From assembly GCA_016715865.1 (NCBI GenBank), contig JADJXM010000007.1, forward strand, positions 291,233 through 355,232: DNA of 64,000 nt. The letters are read 5' to 3'. The notes beneath the pieces were generated by a model. It had not been told where the DNA came from. It did not search any database and saw only the letters and a program-made list of their open reading frames with translations. This DNA comes from Acidobacteriota bacterium. GTDB taxonomy: Bacteria; Acidobacteriota; Blastocatellia; RBC074. Of this stretch, positions 15,328 to 28,457 are shown piece by piece (within the stretch, counting starts at the first letter, position 1; each line of letters begins with the position of its first letter). A program made the translations under genes and the position numbers.

Positions 15328-16065
15328 ATGGCCAGGGTATTGATTGTCGAAGATGAAAAACACCTCGCGGAGGGGCTGCGCTTCAATCTCGAAGCCGAAG
15401 GGTATGAGGTGACGCTGGCATCTGATGGTGAAACCGCGCTCGATCTGATACAGCAAGAGGGACGATCATTCGAGGCTATCGTGCTGGATGTCATGCTGCC
15501 GGGCAAAGACGGTTTCGAAGTCGCTCAGGTACTCCGCACGGCTGGGTGCTACATCCCGATTCTCATGCTCACCGCCCGCTCCCGGCCCGAAGATGTCCTC
15601 CGCGGTTTCGAGGCCGGCGCCGACGATTACCTGCCCAAACCTTTCGAGCTTAGAATCCTCATCGCCCGCTTGAGCGGGCTGCTCAGACGCCGTGAATGGT
15701 TCCGTTTGACAGAGGACCTTGCCGCTCAAACACCCGACGATAAACCTCCCGGCGACATCTTTCATTTTTCGGGAAAATCGATCGACTTCAATTCGCTGGT
15801 ACTCAGGGCGGGCGAGCGTGTCGTCCAATTGACATTGATGGAGGCTGATCTGTTGCGATTTCTGGTGATGCACCAGGGCGAGGTCGTCTCACGACGTCAG
15901 ATTCTGGAAGATGTCTGGGATCTTAAGGAGGATACCGATACCCGTGCAATCGATAATTTCGTCGTTCGCCTGCGGCGCTACATCGAAGACGATCCTTCTA
16001 CCCCCCGGCACCTGATCACAATCCGCGGTGTGGGTTATCGATTTGTTGCAGAACCTGGTCAGTAA
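15328..16065 (+). CDS. OmpR/PhoB-family response regulator
   Basis: A 245-residue DNA-binding response regulator. The receiver domain has the acidic pocket VEDE (8-10), phospho-acceptor Asp54 in VLDVMLPG, Thr82 and Lys104 in YLPKPF. The C-terminal winged helix ends with RAIDNFVVRLRRYIEDDPSTPRHLITIRGVGYRF, typical of PhoB/OmpR. It is paired with the kinase directly upstream and may be co-transcribed with the desaturase. Its TAA stop opens a seven-base repeat array that separates it from a convergent gene. Confidence 0.95.
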   Translation: MARVLIVEDEKHLAEGLRFNLEAEGYEVTLASDGETALDLIQQEGRSFEAIVLDVMLPGKDGFEVAQVLRTAGCYIPILMLTARSRPEDVLRGFEAGADDYLPKPFELRILIARLSGLLRRREWFRLTEDLAAQTPDDKPPGDIFHFSGKSIDFNSLVLRAGERVVQLTLMEADLLRFLVMHQGEVVSRRQILEDVWDLKEDTDTRAIDNFVVRLRRYIEDDPSTPRHLITIRGVGYRFVAEPGQ

Positions 16066-16243
16066 GAAAGTAGAAAGTAGAAAGTGACTGGCCGGATACC
16101 AGGTAAAGTTTCCAGATGGGGAGTTTCCAGTTTCCAGTCATATCCCCAGGCTTAGCATTAAATAATCGCGAACTTGTTCACTGGAAACTGGAAACTCTTG
16201 GACTGGAAACTCCTCTTCTGGAAACTTTCCCCACTGGAAACTA
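16063..16243. repeat. Facing seven-base-period arrays between convergent genes
   Basis: AGAAAGT units begin within the response regulator stop codon. They are followed by TTTCCAG units (16109-16138) and facing CTGGAAA units (16180-16243). The last of these supplies the TAG stop codon of the convergent gene on the minus strand. The arms could pair into long, GC-poor hairpins and may act as a two-way transcription end. Confidence 0.8.
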
Positions 16244-17251
16244 CATCTTGATCTCTCTGCCCTGCTCGGCGAACCTCTTGAGCTTCATATTCAAAGTCTG
16301 AACACGGAGTCCAAGGATCGAGGATGCCCTGGTCTGATTCCCGTTGGTCTGGCGGAGCGCCGTTTCAATCAGATTGCGCTCGAAATCGTCGATCATCTGA
16401 GGCAGGTCGATGCCGCTGGCCGGAATCTCTTTGAGCGTCGAATAACGGATACGCGATGGCAGAAGCGTCTCGTCGATCGTCTGTGGAAGCGTGCAGCTGA
16501 TGGCGCTCTCGAGAGCCGCTTCCAGTTCATCGAGATTTCCATCCCAACTGTAATCCGAGAGGATCTTCATGGCGGCTGTGTTGATCACATGCGGGCCTTT
16601 TTTAAGCCGCTTCGTGATGCGTTCGGTCAGGAAATTGGCCAGATATGAGATGTCCTCGCTCCGCTCGCGCAGCGGCTTGATCGTGAAACTCATCGGCCTC
16701 AGCAGTTCGACCAGTCCGTGAGCGATCCGGTTATCGGCCCGCAGATCCTGAGGGTTCCATTCGGTGGCAAAGATCAGACGCGGCCCGGTCTGTTTGCCGG
16801 CATGTGCCTTCCAGCGCTGCTCTTCGATGTGTGCGGCGAACCGCTGTTGAACAAGCGCAGGCAATCGCGTCAGCTCATTGATATAGATCGTGCCGTTGTC
16901 GCTCATATCGATCATTCCACGAGCGCCAAAGAGCAACGAATGAAGCGAATCGCTGTCGAGACTGTGCGCGTTGACAGAGAAAAAAGGCTGAGCCCAGTAT
17001 TCGCTCGCCTGATGCAGCAGTCGAGCCACCTGCTCCTGCCTCAGTCCTCGCTCTCCAATCAAAAGCGTCGGCTGCCTCTGCGCCGCCTGTACGCTGATAA
17101 ACTCTTTCAACGCCGCCACATTCGTGCTTACTCCTATGAAACACTCATACTGATCCAGTGGCAGTAATCGCTGTCCTCCTACCAGTGTCAGTGACGGTCG
17201 TGGCTGTAGCGTCTTATGGATATTCGTCGCCTCTAATGCTTCACTCGACAT
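16241..17251 (-). CDS. Degenerate sigma-54 activator-like AAA+ protein with Fis-type HTH
   Basis: A 336-residue protein with the outline of the sigma-54 activator AAA+ domain but key sites lost. Walker A reads GERGLRQE instead of GETGTGKE, so the nucleotide-binding Lys is missing. Walker B reads GTIYINEL, with Asn for Asp. The loop that would carry GAFTGA is deleted (LLFGARGMIDMSDNG). The later LRERSEDI stretch and the C-terminal Fis-like helix-turn-helix (ALRQTNGNQTRASSILGL) are intact. The start at 17251 follows GAGAGG; a frame extending to 17323 has none. It probably binds DNA without activating sigma-54 polymerase. Target unknown. Confidence 0.85.
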   Translation of the reverse strand: MSSEALEATNIHKTLQPRPSLTLVGGQRLLPLDQYECFIGVSTNVAALKEFISVQAAQRQPTLLIGERGLRQEQVARLLHQASEYWAQPFFSVNAHSLDSDSLHSLLFGARGMIDMSDNGTIYINELTRLPALVQQRFAAHIEEQRWKAHAGKQTGPRLIFATEWNPQDLRADNRIAHGLVELLRPMSFTIKPLRERSEDISYLANFLTERITKRLKKGPHVINTAAMKILSDYSWDGNLDELEAALESAISCTLPQTIDETLLPSRIRYSTLKEIPASGIDLPQMIDDFERNLIETALRQTNGNQTRASSILGLRVQTLNMKLKRFAEQGREIKM

Positions 17252-17660
17252 GTTTACCTCTCTCTTTTCCCCTGATGCGTTAGTTCTTCTTAACCGGCTG
17301 AAGTCACTTTGCTTGCAGCTCATTGATCAACAATTTCCAAATAACTTTAATACTATACAATTATGTCTAAAGTGCTAAAGACGTATGTCATTTCATAAAC
17401 GTTACAGATGATAAAAATACATTTTCCATACAACAATTGCCATACCAGAAATAATAGAGTCTATGTTATTGATTACAGGCTAGTTAGAATGAGCAGTATG
17501 GCAACGGGGCGGATCCGGGTGTCCGGTATCGGGAATCTGGTGTTCGAAAATCGTAAATAACATTATGAATTCCAAATTACAAAAGACCGGATTGATTGAA
17601 TGCTCTGAGTAAAGTTACGAGAAGAGAAGCTGAAAGTTCCTTTGAATTTATGAAGCTGAA
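17252..17660. other. Intergenic region, AT-rich
   Basis: It holds the probable promoter of the AAA+/Fis gene (minus strand); a loose match TTTAGC, 16 bases, TATAGT can be read near 17350-17380, but is weak. Nothing else recognisable is seen in the part toward the DUF4097 gene. Confidence 0.35.
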
Positions 17661-18845
17661 TCATCTCTTTTTGAGAATGACGGTGCCTGAGAAAGTAGCG
17701 ACTCTAAGTTCGGATCCGCCATTGCCGACGACAGTGGTAAAAGTTCCGCGTCGTGGAGAAGTTATTGCCCTTTCGGTCAGGAAAGCGAAATCACTTTTCA
17801 GGTTATCGCGATCGGTCCGGGCGGTCAGGTTAAATCCGGCATCGGCCGGCAGTAGGATGGTGACGGTGCCGCTGAAACTTTCGAAATCATAATTTCCGCC
17901 TGTCAGCATCGCGCTGGAGAAACGAACGTCTCCGCTGGTGGTTTTGGCGACAATCTCCTGGCATTGGAGGTCGGTCAGGATGATCGAATCGCTGGTTGTA
18001 GCGACATCGATGCGCCCTTTGGAGTTACTGATCTGAACCCTGCCAGAAATTGCTCTTGCTCGAACACCATTATCAATTCTTGTCAGGTTGATATTACCGC
18101 TAAGCGTTGTTGCGTTGACGCGGCCCTTTACATCACTGATGGTAATATTGTCGCTCAGGGAGTCAGCATGGACATCACCCCTCACATTGCGAACATCTAC
18201 ACTACCACTAACGGCTTGAGCGCGCAGGCTGGATTCAGCGTTATCGATTGTGATTTTACCGCTCGCCGTCGTGGCGCGAATATTTCCACCTACACCTTTG
18301 GCAGAGATATTGCCTGAAGCAGCGGATAACAAAGCATCTTCGGTGACATTATTGACGCTGATCCCTCCACTTGCAGTACCGGCGGTCAGTCGGCGAACCG
18401 GACCGCTGACTTCGATCTCGCCGCTTGCCGTCCTGATCGCATCCAGATTCACAGTTTTCGGTACGAAAATGTTGTAATCGACGGAAACGCCGATATTGCG
18501 TCCGCGCGGGTGGACGGTACTGATCTCGACACGGTCGGCAGTAGCCGTCACCTGTATCCTGACTTGAGAGAACTCGCTGGTGTTACGTCCATTCTTAACG
18601 GTCTTAACGGCATCGACCTTGACACTGTCCTCGTTCCACGAACTGACACGAACTGTCCCTGAAGGATTGTTCAGGCTCACGGTACCATTGGCAGCCAGCG
18701 TGTATGACTGGTGAAACTCCTTCTCTTCACCAGCGGTCTGTGCAGTTATCGACCGGTCTGGAGCCACTATCATCAATAATAGAAGAAGCTGTATTGCTCC
18801 TCGATAAACTGTTCCGGTCATCTTTCCTGTGGTCTGAATCAACAT
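17661..18845 (-). CDS. Secreted DUF4097 beta-repeat protein
   Basis: A 394-residue exported protein of the DUF4097 (putative adhesin) type. After a hydrophobic signal (IQLLLLLMIVAPD) it consists of short right-handed beta-solenoid-like repeats of about 20 residues with the pattern VSGSVDVRNV, LSDNITISDV, LSGNINLTRI, ISGRVQISNS, TSDSIILTDL. Such proteins commonly follow ECF sigma/anti-sigma pairs and are thought to be envelope or surface proteins. Here it follows the anti-sigma gene by 34 bases on the same strand. ATG at 18821, just after AGGAAAG, is an alternative start. Confidence 0.85.
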   Translation of the reverse strand: MLIQTTGKMTGTVYRGAIQLLLLLMIVAPDRSITAQTAGEEKEFHQSYTLAANGTVSLNNPSGTVRVSSWNEDSVKVDAVKTVKNGRNTSEFSQVRIQVTATADRVEISTVHPRGRNIGVSVDYNIFVPKTVNLDAIRTASGEIEVSGPVRRLTAGTASGGISVNNVTEDALLSAASGNISAKGVGGNIRATTASGKITIDNAESSLRAQAVSGSVDVRNVRGDVHADSLSDNITISDVKGRVNATTLSGNINLTRIDNGVRARAISGRVQISNSKGRIDVATTSDSIILTDLQCQEIVAKTTSGDVRFSSAMLTGGNYDFESFSGTVTILLPADAGFNLTARTDRDNLKSDFAFLTERAITSPRRGTFTTVVGNGGSELRVATFSGTVILKKR

Positions 18846-18879
18846 TGGTCCTTTATATTTCGGGCAATTTGCCGGCCCG

Positions 18880-19746
18880 TTATCTCATCGCGATATCCTG
18901 CATCAGCTCAACTTTGCGGCTGTATGCCGAGATCAGAAACTGACTCGCGTTCAGATCGTTTCGGTTCTGACGATATGCATTCCGGCTGGATTCGATCGAC
19001 TGGTCGATGAGTGCCAGACTGGCCTCGTACTGCTTCATGACAAATGGGTCCATCTGGTCCCTGCGCCTGGCGATCGCACGATCTAGCAGTTTGATTGCAT
19101 TCAGATATTCGCGTTCGGCGCGTGCAACCTGCGTCGCCAGAAGATCACTTTCGGAGACAGCTTTGACTGGGCGGTTGATCCGCTTGTGTTCAGCCCGGGC
19201 AGTCTGAGGGGCCGTTTTGCCATCCACTGCAACCGATTCGAAGCGTTCAGGCGATGGCGAAGGCTCCGGGGTGACCGGTGTCCGAACAGTCTTCTGCTCT
19301 ACTGCCAGAGAATTCTCCCCGGGAGCTGACGTCCCCTGTTGGCGAACGAAATAGAGCGTCATCGCTACCGATAGAACTATCAGTGCAATGGCAAACGCCG
19401 CCTGCTGCAGTACGACCGGCCGCGCTATCCATGTCAGCAGGGTCAGCAGGCCGGCGAGGAATGATCCTTTCCTGTCCCCGGCAACCACTGAAAATCCTGC
19501 GCTCTGGCCTCTTTCTTCGCGAATCCTGTCGCGCACGGCAATCCAGCTTGCGGGTGAAGGCTCGATCTCGGTCTCTTCGTAAAATCCTGAGTAGATCGCG
19601 TTCTCACGCTCGATTTCGCCCTGCACTGAGGCGCAGGCGGCACAGGATTCAAGGTGAGCCCTGAGGGCAACCGAAGTCGCCTGGTCCGATTCACCGTCAA
19701 GGTAATCTTCCAGTTCATTCCGGCATATTTCGCAATTGATGTTCAT
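18880..19746 (-). CDS. Zinc-finger anti-sigma factor (membrane-anchored)
   Basis: A 288-residue protein with an N-terminal zf-HC2 anti-sigma domain: Cys5, Cys8, His31, Cys35 and Cys38 in CEIC and HLESCAAC. One transmembrane helix follows at about 112-132 (AAFAIALIVLSVAMTLYFV). The outer part is proline- and charge-rich, then helical (REYLNAIKLLDRAIARRRDQM). It should hold the ECF sigma factor encoded 21 bases upstream at the membrane until an envelope signal releases it. The DUF4097 gene downstream completes the set. Confidence 0.92.
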   Translation of the reverse strand: MNINCEICRNELEDYLDGESDQATSVALRAHLESCAACASVQGEIERENAIYSGFYEETEIEPSPASWIAVRDRIREERGQSAGFSVVAGDRKGSFLAGLLTLLTWIARPVVLQQAAFAIALIVLSVAMTLYFVRQQGTSAPGENSLAVEQKTVRTPVTPEPSPSPERFESVAVDGKTAPQTARAEHKRINRPVKAVSESDLLATQVARAEREYLNAIKLLDRAIARRRDQMDPFVMKQYEASLALIDQSIESSRNAYRQNRNDLNASQFLISAYSRKVELMQDIAMR

Positions 19747-19767
19747 ATCAAAACTTCCATATAAGAT

Positions 19768-20400
19768 TCACGATGACTGCAGGTATTGGCCCATCATTTT
19801 TCGCATCTCAGCCCGTGCGCGATGCAGGTCCGTTTTGAGCTTGCCGATCGAATGGCCTGTCATGGCGCTGATCTCTTCATAACTCTTCTCGTGAAATATC
19901 TTGAGACTGAAGACGATCCGTTTGTCTTCATCGAGTGCCAGCAGAGCGTTATGAATCTGCTCACGCATCTCCTGATGGAGTACGGCGCCTTCTGGAGGCA
20001 TGGATTTCGATTCGAGCCTCAGACTTTCGGGTTCATCAAGCGCCACTTTCCGTTCGTCTTTTCGCGCCGAGCGTGCTGATTCCCTGACGACATTGCGCGC
20101 GATGCCGAAGAGCCACGTTGACAATCGCAGATCGTCACGCAGTCCGCTCAGATTGCGATAGGCGCGCACGAAGGTCTCCTGCATCAGCTCTTCAGCCAGC
20201 TCACGATTGCGTACATGGTGATAGATGAAACTGATGACCGGCCGCCCATACCGGTTGAAGATCATATGAAATGCCTCTTCATCTCCGCTCCTGGCACGCG
20301 CGACTACTCCCGGCGCTATCTCAGCTAACGTCATCCCTTTCCTCAAAGGCAGATTCTGTATGGATGTGTCCAGTTGTGATACCGCCGAATTATATCTCAT
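19768..20400 (-). CDS. ECF RNA polymerase sigma factor (RpoE-like)
   Basis: A 210-residue ECF sigma factor. Region 2 is clear: ARSGDEEAFHMIFNRYG, ELAEELMQETFVRAYRNL and STWLFGIARNV. Region 4 has ALDEDKRIVFSLKIFHEKSYEEISAMTGHSIGKLKTDLHRAR. It is followed by its likely anti-sigma factor and a DUF4097 protein. The coding frame begins directly beside a seven-base repeat array in its leader. An internal ATG at residue 23 (MTLAEIAPG) would also give a full sigma factor. Confidence 0.94.
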   Translation of the reverse strand: MRYNSAVSQLDTSIQNLPLRKGMTLAEIAPGVVARARSGDEEAFHMIFNRYGRPVISFIYHHVRNRELAEELMQETFVRAYRNLSGLRDDLRLSTWLFGIARNVVRESARSARKDERKVALDEPESLRLESKSMPPEGAVLHQEMREQIHNALLALDEDKRIVFSLKIFHEKSYEEISAMTGHSIGKLKTDLHRARAEMRKMMGQYLQSS

Positions 20401-20405
20401 TCCTG

Positions 20406-20546
20406 TTAGTTGAAAGTTAAAAGTTAAAAGTTAAAAGTTGAAAGTGAAGAACATAAGCCGAAGTGTAAGAGTCCTCAAAATATGTTGAATCGCGATTTTT
20501 TTGCTGATTCTCTGACTTTCAACTTTTTAACTTTTAACTTTCAACT
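20406..20546. repeat. Facing seven-base-period arrays (GAAAGTT / AACTTTC)
   Basis: The left arm 20406-20447 has units such as AAAAGTT; the right arm 20514-20546 has the reverse complement. The 66-base spacer is unique. It lies between the divergent sigma factor and epimerase genes, so here the arrays are in leader, not trailer, DNA. Confidence 0.8.
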
Positions 20547-20639
20547 CATAAGGTGTGTGATTAATCGAGTAGTAAAGTTTCAAAAAAGATTGAAAGTGGG
20601 GTTCTACTTTCGGAATAAAACTATGATATAAAACCGCAT

Positions 20640-23514
<2,875 letters not shown>

Positions 23515-23518
<4 letters not shown>

Positions 23519-25050
23519 GATTGAGAAACCTCCGAAACGCCTTTTTGACCGATCACCAGACTCGCCAGATATCCGATGACAAAGGTGATGACGGAACCGA
23601 TCAGGACGTACCACTGCCATGTCACCGCCGTCTCGAGCTTGACCCAGAGCATGACCGACGCGCCGGCCAGTATCCCGGCAAATGCCGCCGCCGAGCCGAC
23701 ACGCTTCGTCAATGTTCCGAGCAGGAAGACTCCCAGAATGACTCCGTTCGTGAAGGAGGCGATCCCCAGAACTTCATCGACAACGCGACTCGACAATTTT
23801 ATCGCCAGCAACGCTACGCAGATCTGAACAAGGCCCCAGAAGGCCGTCAAAACGCGCGAGACGGTCAGGTAATGGCTGTCGGATTTGCCGCCCCTCGTGA
23901 GCGGCAGGTAAAAATCGCCCACAGCCGTCGCGGCCGATGAGTTGAGTGACGACGATAGAGTCGACATGGCAGCGGCAAAGATGGCGGCGATGACAAGCCC
24001 GACCACGCCTGCCGGCAGGTGCGTGACGATAAAGTGCGGGAAGATACGATCCGTCTGCAGGCGTCCATTGATCGTGAAATTGGCCATCTCGGCGGTCGCA
24101 TGACCGGTGTAGTAAACATAGAGCATCGCCCCGATGAAGAGAAAGAGCATAAACTGGAAGAAGATGACACCGCCGCTGGTGAGCAGTGCGATGCGGGCTT
24201 GCGATGTCGATTTGCTGCACAGATAGCGCTGCACCATCAATTGGTCGGTCCCATGCGTCGCGGTCGTCAGGAACGCTCCGCCCAGTACTCCCGACCAGAA
24301 GGTGTAGCTCTTCGTCAGATCTGTGGTGAAATCGAACCAGACGAACTTACCGGCCGCCGATCCGGTCTCCATGACCTCTGCCCATCCGCCCGGAATCCTG
24401 TCGAGCAATATCCAGGCTGCGATCAATGCTCCGATCAGGTAGATGACTAACTGGATAACGTCGGTCCAGATGACCGCAGTCATTCCGCCGAGATAGGTGT
24501 AAATTATCGTCGCAGAGCCGATCAACAGCACAGAGACGATAAGGATCGTGAACTTCGGATCCATGGTTGGGGCCCATGCCCGGGCCGTCTCACCGATCTC
24601 CGGCATTGTCAGCATAAGCGCTGCCAGCACGAGCCCCGTAGCGAACAGACGGAATCCATCGGCCATGCTGCGCGTGATCAAAAATAGAAGCGAGGCCAGT
24701 CGCCTGACGCTCTCACCGAATCGCTGGCCTAGCAGTTGATAGACAGTCAGCAGCTCACCGCGAAAATAGAGCGGCACAAAGAGCAGCGTCACGCAGATGC
24801 GTCCGATCATGTATCCAATGACCAGCTGCATGAACGTGAAATTCGTGCTGAAGGCATAGCCCGGAACGCTGATGAATGTGACCGTGCTCGTTTCAGTCGC
24901 AACGATCGATCCCATGATCGCCCACCATGGAACGTGATGCCCGCTGACAAAATAATCTTTGACATTCCTGTTCGACCGTGAAAACCAGGCGCCGAACAAT
25001 ACCGTACCGATCAGATAGACTGCGATGATAATCAGATCCAGCGTTCGCAT
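23515..25050 (-). CDS. Sodium:solute symporter (SSS family)
   Basis: A 511-residue transporter with about 13 membrane helices. The first helix region reads DLIIIAVYLIGTVLFGAWFSR, followed by KDYFVSGHHVPWWAIMGSIVATETSTVTFISVPG, characteristic of the SSS family, and TYLGGMTAVIWTDVIQ. Members carry sugars, amino acids, sialic acid or vitamins with sodium. The start follows GAGG. It overlaps the GH3 gene by four bases, so the cargo is probably a sugar that the glycosidase releases. Confidence 0.92.
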
Positions 25051-25066
25051 GTGACCTCATGGGGAA

Positions 25067-25170
25067 GAAGTTTCCAGTTTCCGGTTTCCAGTTCCGATTA
25101 AAACTTGTTTGCTTATATACACAGTGCATAAACCCATGGCTTTCACTGGAAACTTCTCCCGCTTGAAACT
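25067..25170. repeat. Facing seven-base-period arrays (TTTCCAG / CTGGAAA)
   Basis: TTTCCAG-type units at 25067-25096 face two GAAACTT-type units at 25144-25170. They lie in the gap between two genes on the same strand. Confidence 0.7.
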
Positions 25171-25180
25171 ACTCCACCAT

Positions 25181-26305
25181 TTACTTGATTTCTCCGGATT
25201 CGGGACGCTTGCGGTTGCGCGCCCAGTCCAGCAGTTGGTCGAAGGCATCCGCAGTCTGTTTCGCCGTGAAATTGCAGTGGCCTCGGGCGACGACATACTT
25301 CGCGACAAAGAGATCCTGGGTTCCGGCCTGTTTGGCGATCGCATCGTATGCGCTGATATACCTTCCGGGCAGAAGCTGGTCGTATGTGGTATGGATCGTG
25401 AGCATCGGATCGGCGATGCGGCCTGTCGGCGAGTAGTGCCGGCGCAGATATTCGCGCGCCTTCTCGTCCGCTTTGTATCTCTTCACGCCACGATTGAGCG
25501 CCACATCATCATCGAACCCGTCATAGATCGTGTTGCGGTTGTCGAAAGGATTGCCCCCCGCGCGAACCTGCAGCTCTCGATTGATCTCATAAAAGAAATT
25601 CAGGACAGGTAAAATGTCGCCCGGCGCTGAGAGGCTGTATCGCCTTGTAAACATCGACGCTTTTTCAGGTGATGCATCGATCGCCTCTTTCACTTTGGCC
25701 CCGTTCAGTCGCGCGCCCGGCTGCAGTTCGCTGAGTGGCCCGACCGTTCCGGGAAAGAGGAAATCGAAAGTCACGAGCATGTCGAAAATGCGTTCCTGGA
25801 AACCGTTGAGAGTATCGTTTAACGGCCCACACATCGGCATGGCCCCATCATAGATTTCAGGGTAACGTTCGATCGTGGCAGTTGTGATGACTCCGCCCAT
25901 CGAATGGCCCGTGACATAGGTTTCACGAGGTTTGCCGTATTTCGTGACGAAATAACGGCGGAGTGCTTCGGTATCCTCGACAGCCTCTTTCACCGCCCAG
26001 CCCTGTGTGCTGTATGCCGATTCGGCGAAAGCGAACCCGCGTGAAAGGAATAGTTCGCGCAGCTGTTGGGCGCGCGGTGAATCCCATGAATTTTTCGTCC
26101 CGACCACCTGGTAGCCGTGGCAATACATGACAAGGCCTGCAAGCTGACCTGAGCCGGCGGCATCGGGAACTTCGATTCTGAATTCGGCTCCATTGATCTG
26201 GCCCGTTTCGACACGGGTTTCGGCCTGAGCCATGACCGTAATACGGGCCGGTAACGTGATGGCGAGCACTGCCAGTAAAGGCAAAGCGAAGATCATTCTT
26301 TTCAT
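25181..26305 (-). CDS. Secreted alpha/beta hydrolase
   Basis: A 374-residue exported hydrolase. The signal peptide is MKRMIFALPLLAVLAITLPA. The nucleophile elbow GHSMGG has Ser135. An oxyanion strand YCHGYQ is near residue 61, and a histidine in ARGHCNFT near the end is the likely catalytic base, with Asp/Glu between. It resembles secreted esterases of the tannase/feruloyl esterase-like type, but the substrate cannot be read from the sequence. The start follows GAGGAATAGAT. It shares strand with the GH3/symporter pair downstream and the permease gene upstream. Confidence 0.85.
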   Translation of the reverse strand: MKRMIFALPLLAVLAITLPARITVMAQAETRVETGQINGAEFRIEVPDAAGSGQLAGLVMYCHGYQVVGTKNSWDSPRAQQLRELFLSRGFAFAESAYSTQGWAVKEAVEDTEALRRYFVTKYGKPRETYVTGHSMGGVITTATIERYPEIYDGAMPMCGPLNDTLNGFQERIFDMLVTFDFLFPGTVGPLSELQPGARLNGAKVKEAIDASPEKASMFTRRYSLSAPGDILPVLNFFYEINRELQVRAGGNPFDNRNTIYDGFDDDVALNRGVKRYKADEKAREYLRRHYSPTGRIADPMLTIHTTYDQLLPGRYISAYDAIAKQAGTQDLFVAKYVVARGHCNFTAKQTADAFDQLLDWARNRKRPESGEIK

Positions 26306-26338
26306 ATCTATTCCTCAGGAGTTATTGAACAGCCACGA

Positions 26339-27745
<1,407 letters not shown>

Positions 27746-27942
27746 AATCAGCAGGCGTTGTTCACGTTTTGTGTTGATTTTATCTTTGGCGCGTGATTTT
27801 GACCGAAGTGTCCTGAAAAGAAAAGCAGCGGCGGGTAAAGTACGGGCACGACGAACGTCAAATTCAAACTTTCTTATATTCTGCTCCGTGATATACTGCC
27901 GTCCTCAAGGCCACCCTCAAATTTCAAACTGGAGGGTCTCCT

Positions 27943-28374
27943 ATGAGCACAACAATCAATCCCGAGATGCGGGAATTACAGCAAAAGGTTGATGAGATGC
28001 GGATCAATCTGGCCAGAACGCAGGGCGAGATCGAAATCATCAGGCAAAACAGTGAACGTAACGATCGACAGACGATCAAACAGTTTGTCATCTTTACCGT
28101 CACCATGCTGATAGCTGTGGTTTCGACCCTGATCGGTACCAGCGTCTTTCAGACCGACGCTCTGCGGCGTGAAATGAGCGCGAAATTTGAAGTAGTCGAC
28201 CAGCGCTTCAATGCCGTAGACCAGAAGATTGACTCGCTGGATCAGCGGATAGACAAACTGGATCAGCGTATGGACAGACTGGATCAGCGTATGGACAGAC
28301 TTGATCAGCGTATGGACAGACTTGAAGGCTCGATTAATGAGATCAAGACCAGCCTTGGAATCCGGCGCCGATGA
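27943..28374 (+). CDS. Small membrane protein with repeated DQRMDRL coiled coil
   Basis: A 143-residue protein. Residues 1-42 form a helix with heptads (LQQKVDEMRINLARTQGEIE). One transmembrane helix follows at about 47-66 (FVIFTVTMLIAVVSTLIGTS). The C-terminal half is a long coiled coil whose heptads become identical: DQRIDKL, then DQRMDRL three times. At the DNA level this is a 21-base tandem repeat. The ribosome site GGAGG precedes the ATG by about seven bases. Function is not known. Such proteins may form oligomers at the inner membrane. Confidence 0.85.
   Translation: MSTTINPEMRELQQKVDEMRINLARTQGEIEIIRQNSERNDRQTIKQFVIFTVTMLIAVVSTLIGTSVFQTDALRREMSAKFEVVDQRFNAVDQKIDSLDQRIDKLDQRMDRLDQRMDRLDQRMDRLEGSINEIKTSLGIRRR
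28237..28320 (+). repeat. Four tandem 21-bp repeats within a coding region
   Basis: Units begin at 28237, 28258, 28279 and 28300, each of the form CTGGATCAGCGTATGGACAG plus one base. The last three are almost identical. Each unit is one coiled-coil heptad, so gain or loss changes length without breaking the frame. Confidence 0.9.
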
Positions 28375-28404
28375 TCCGGCGCCGAAAATCCTGTCTCAAA
28401 AAGT

Positions 28405-28439
28405 AAACGCCGGAGAATGGTTTATCTCTCCGGCGTTTT
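28405..28439. terminator. Bidirectional intrinsic terminator
   Basis: A perfect 12-bp stem, AAACGCCGGAGA at 28405-28416 and TCTCCGGCGTTT at 28427-28438, with a ten-base loop and T-runs on both strands. It lies between two convergent genes. Confidence 0.9.
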
Positions 28440-28457
28440 GACATGTCCGATTGACTG

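Noticed and set aside
16063..16243. CRISPR-like spacing of the seven-base arrays
   Set aside because: Units are seven bases without unique spacers of even length, and no cas genes are near.
16241..17251. Active sigma-54-dependent regulator
   Set aside because: Walker A Lys, Walker B Asp and the GAFTGA loop are all missing.
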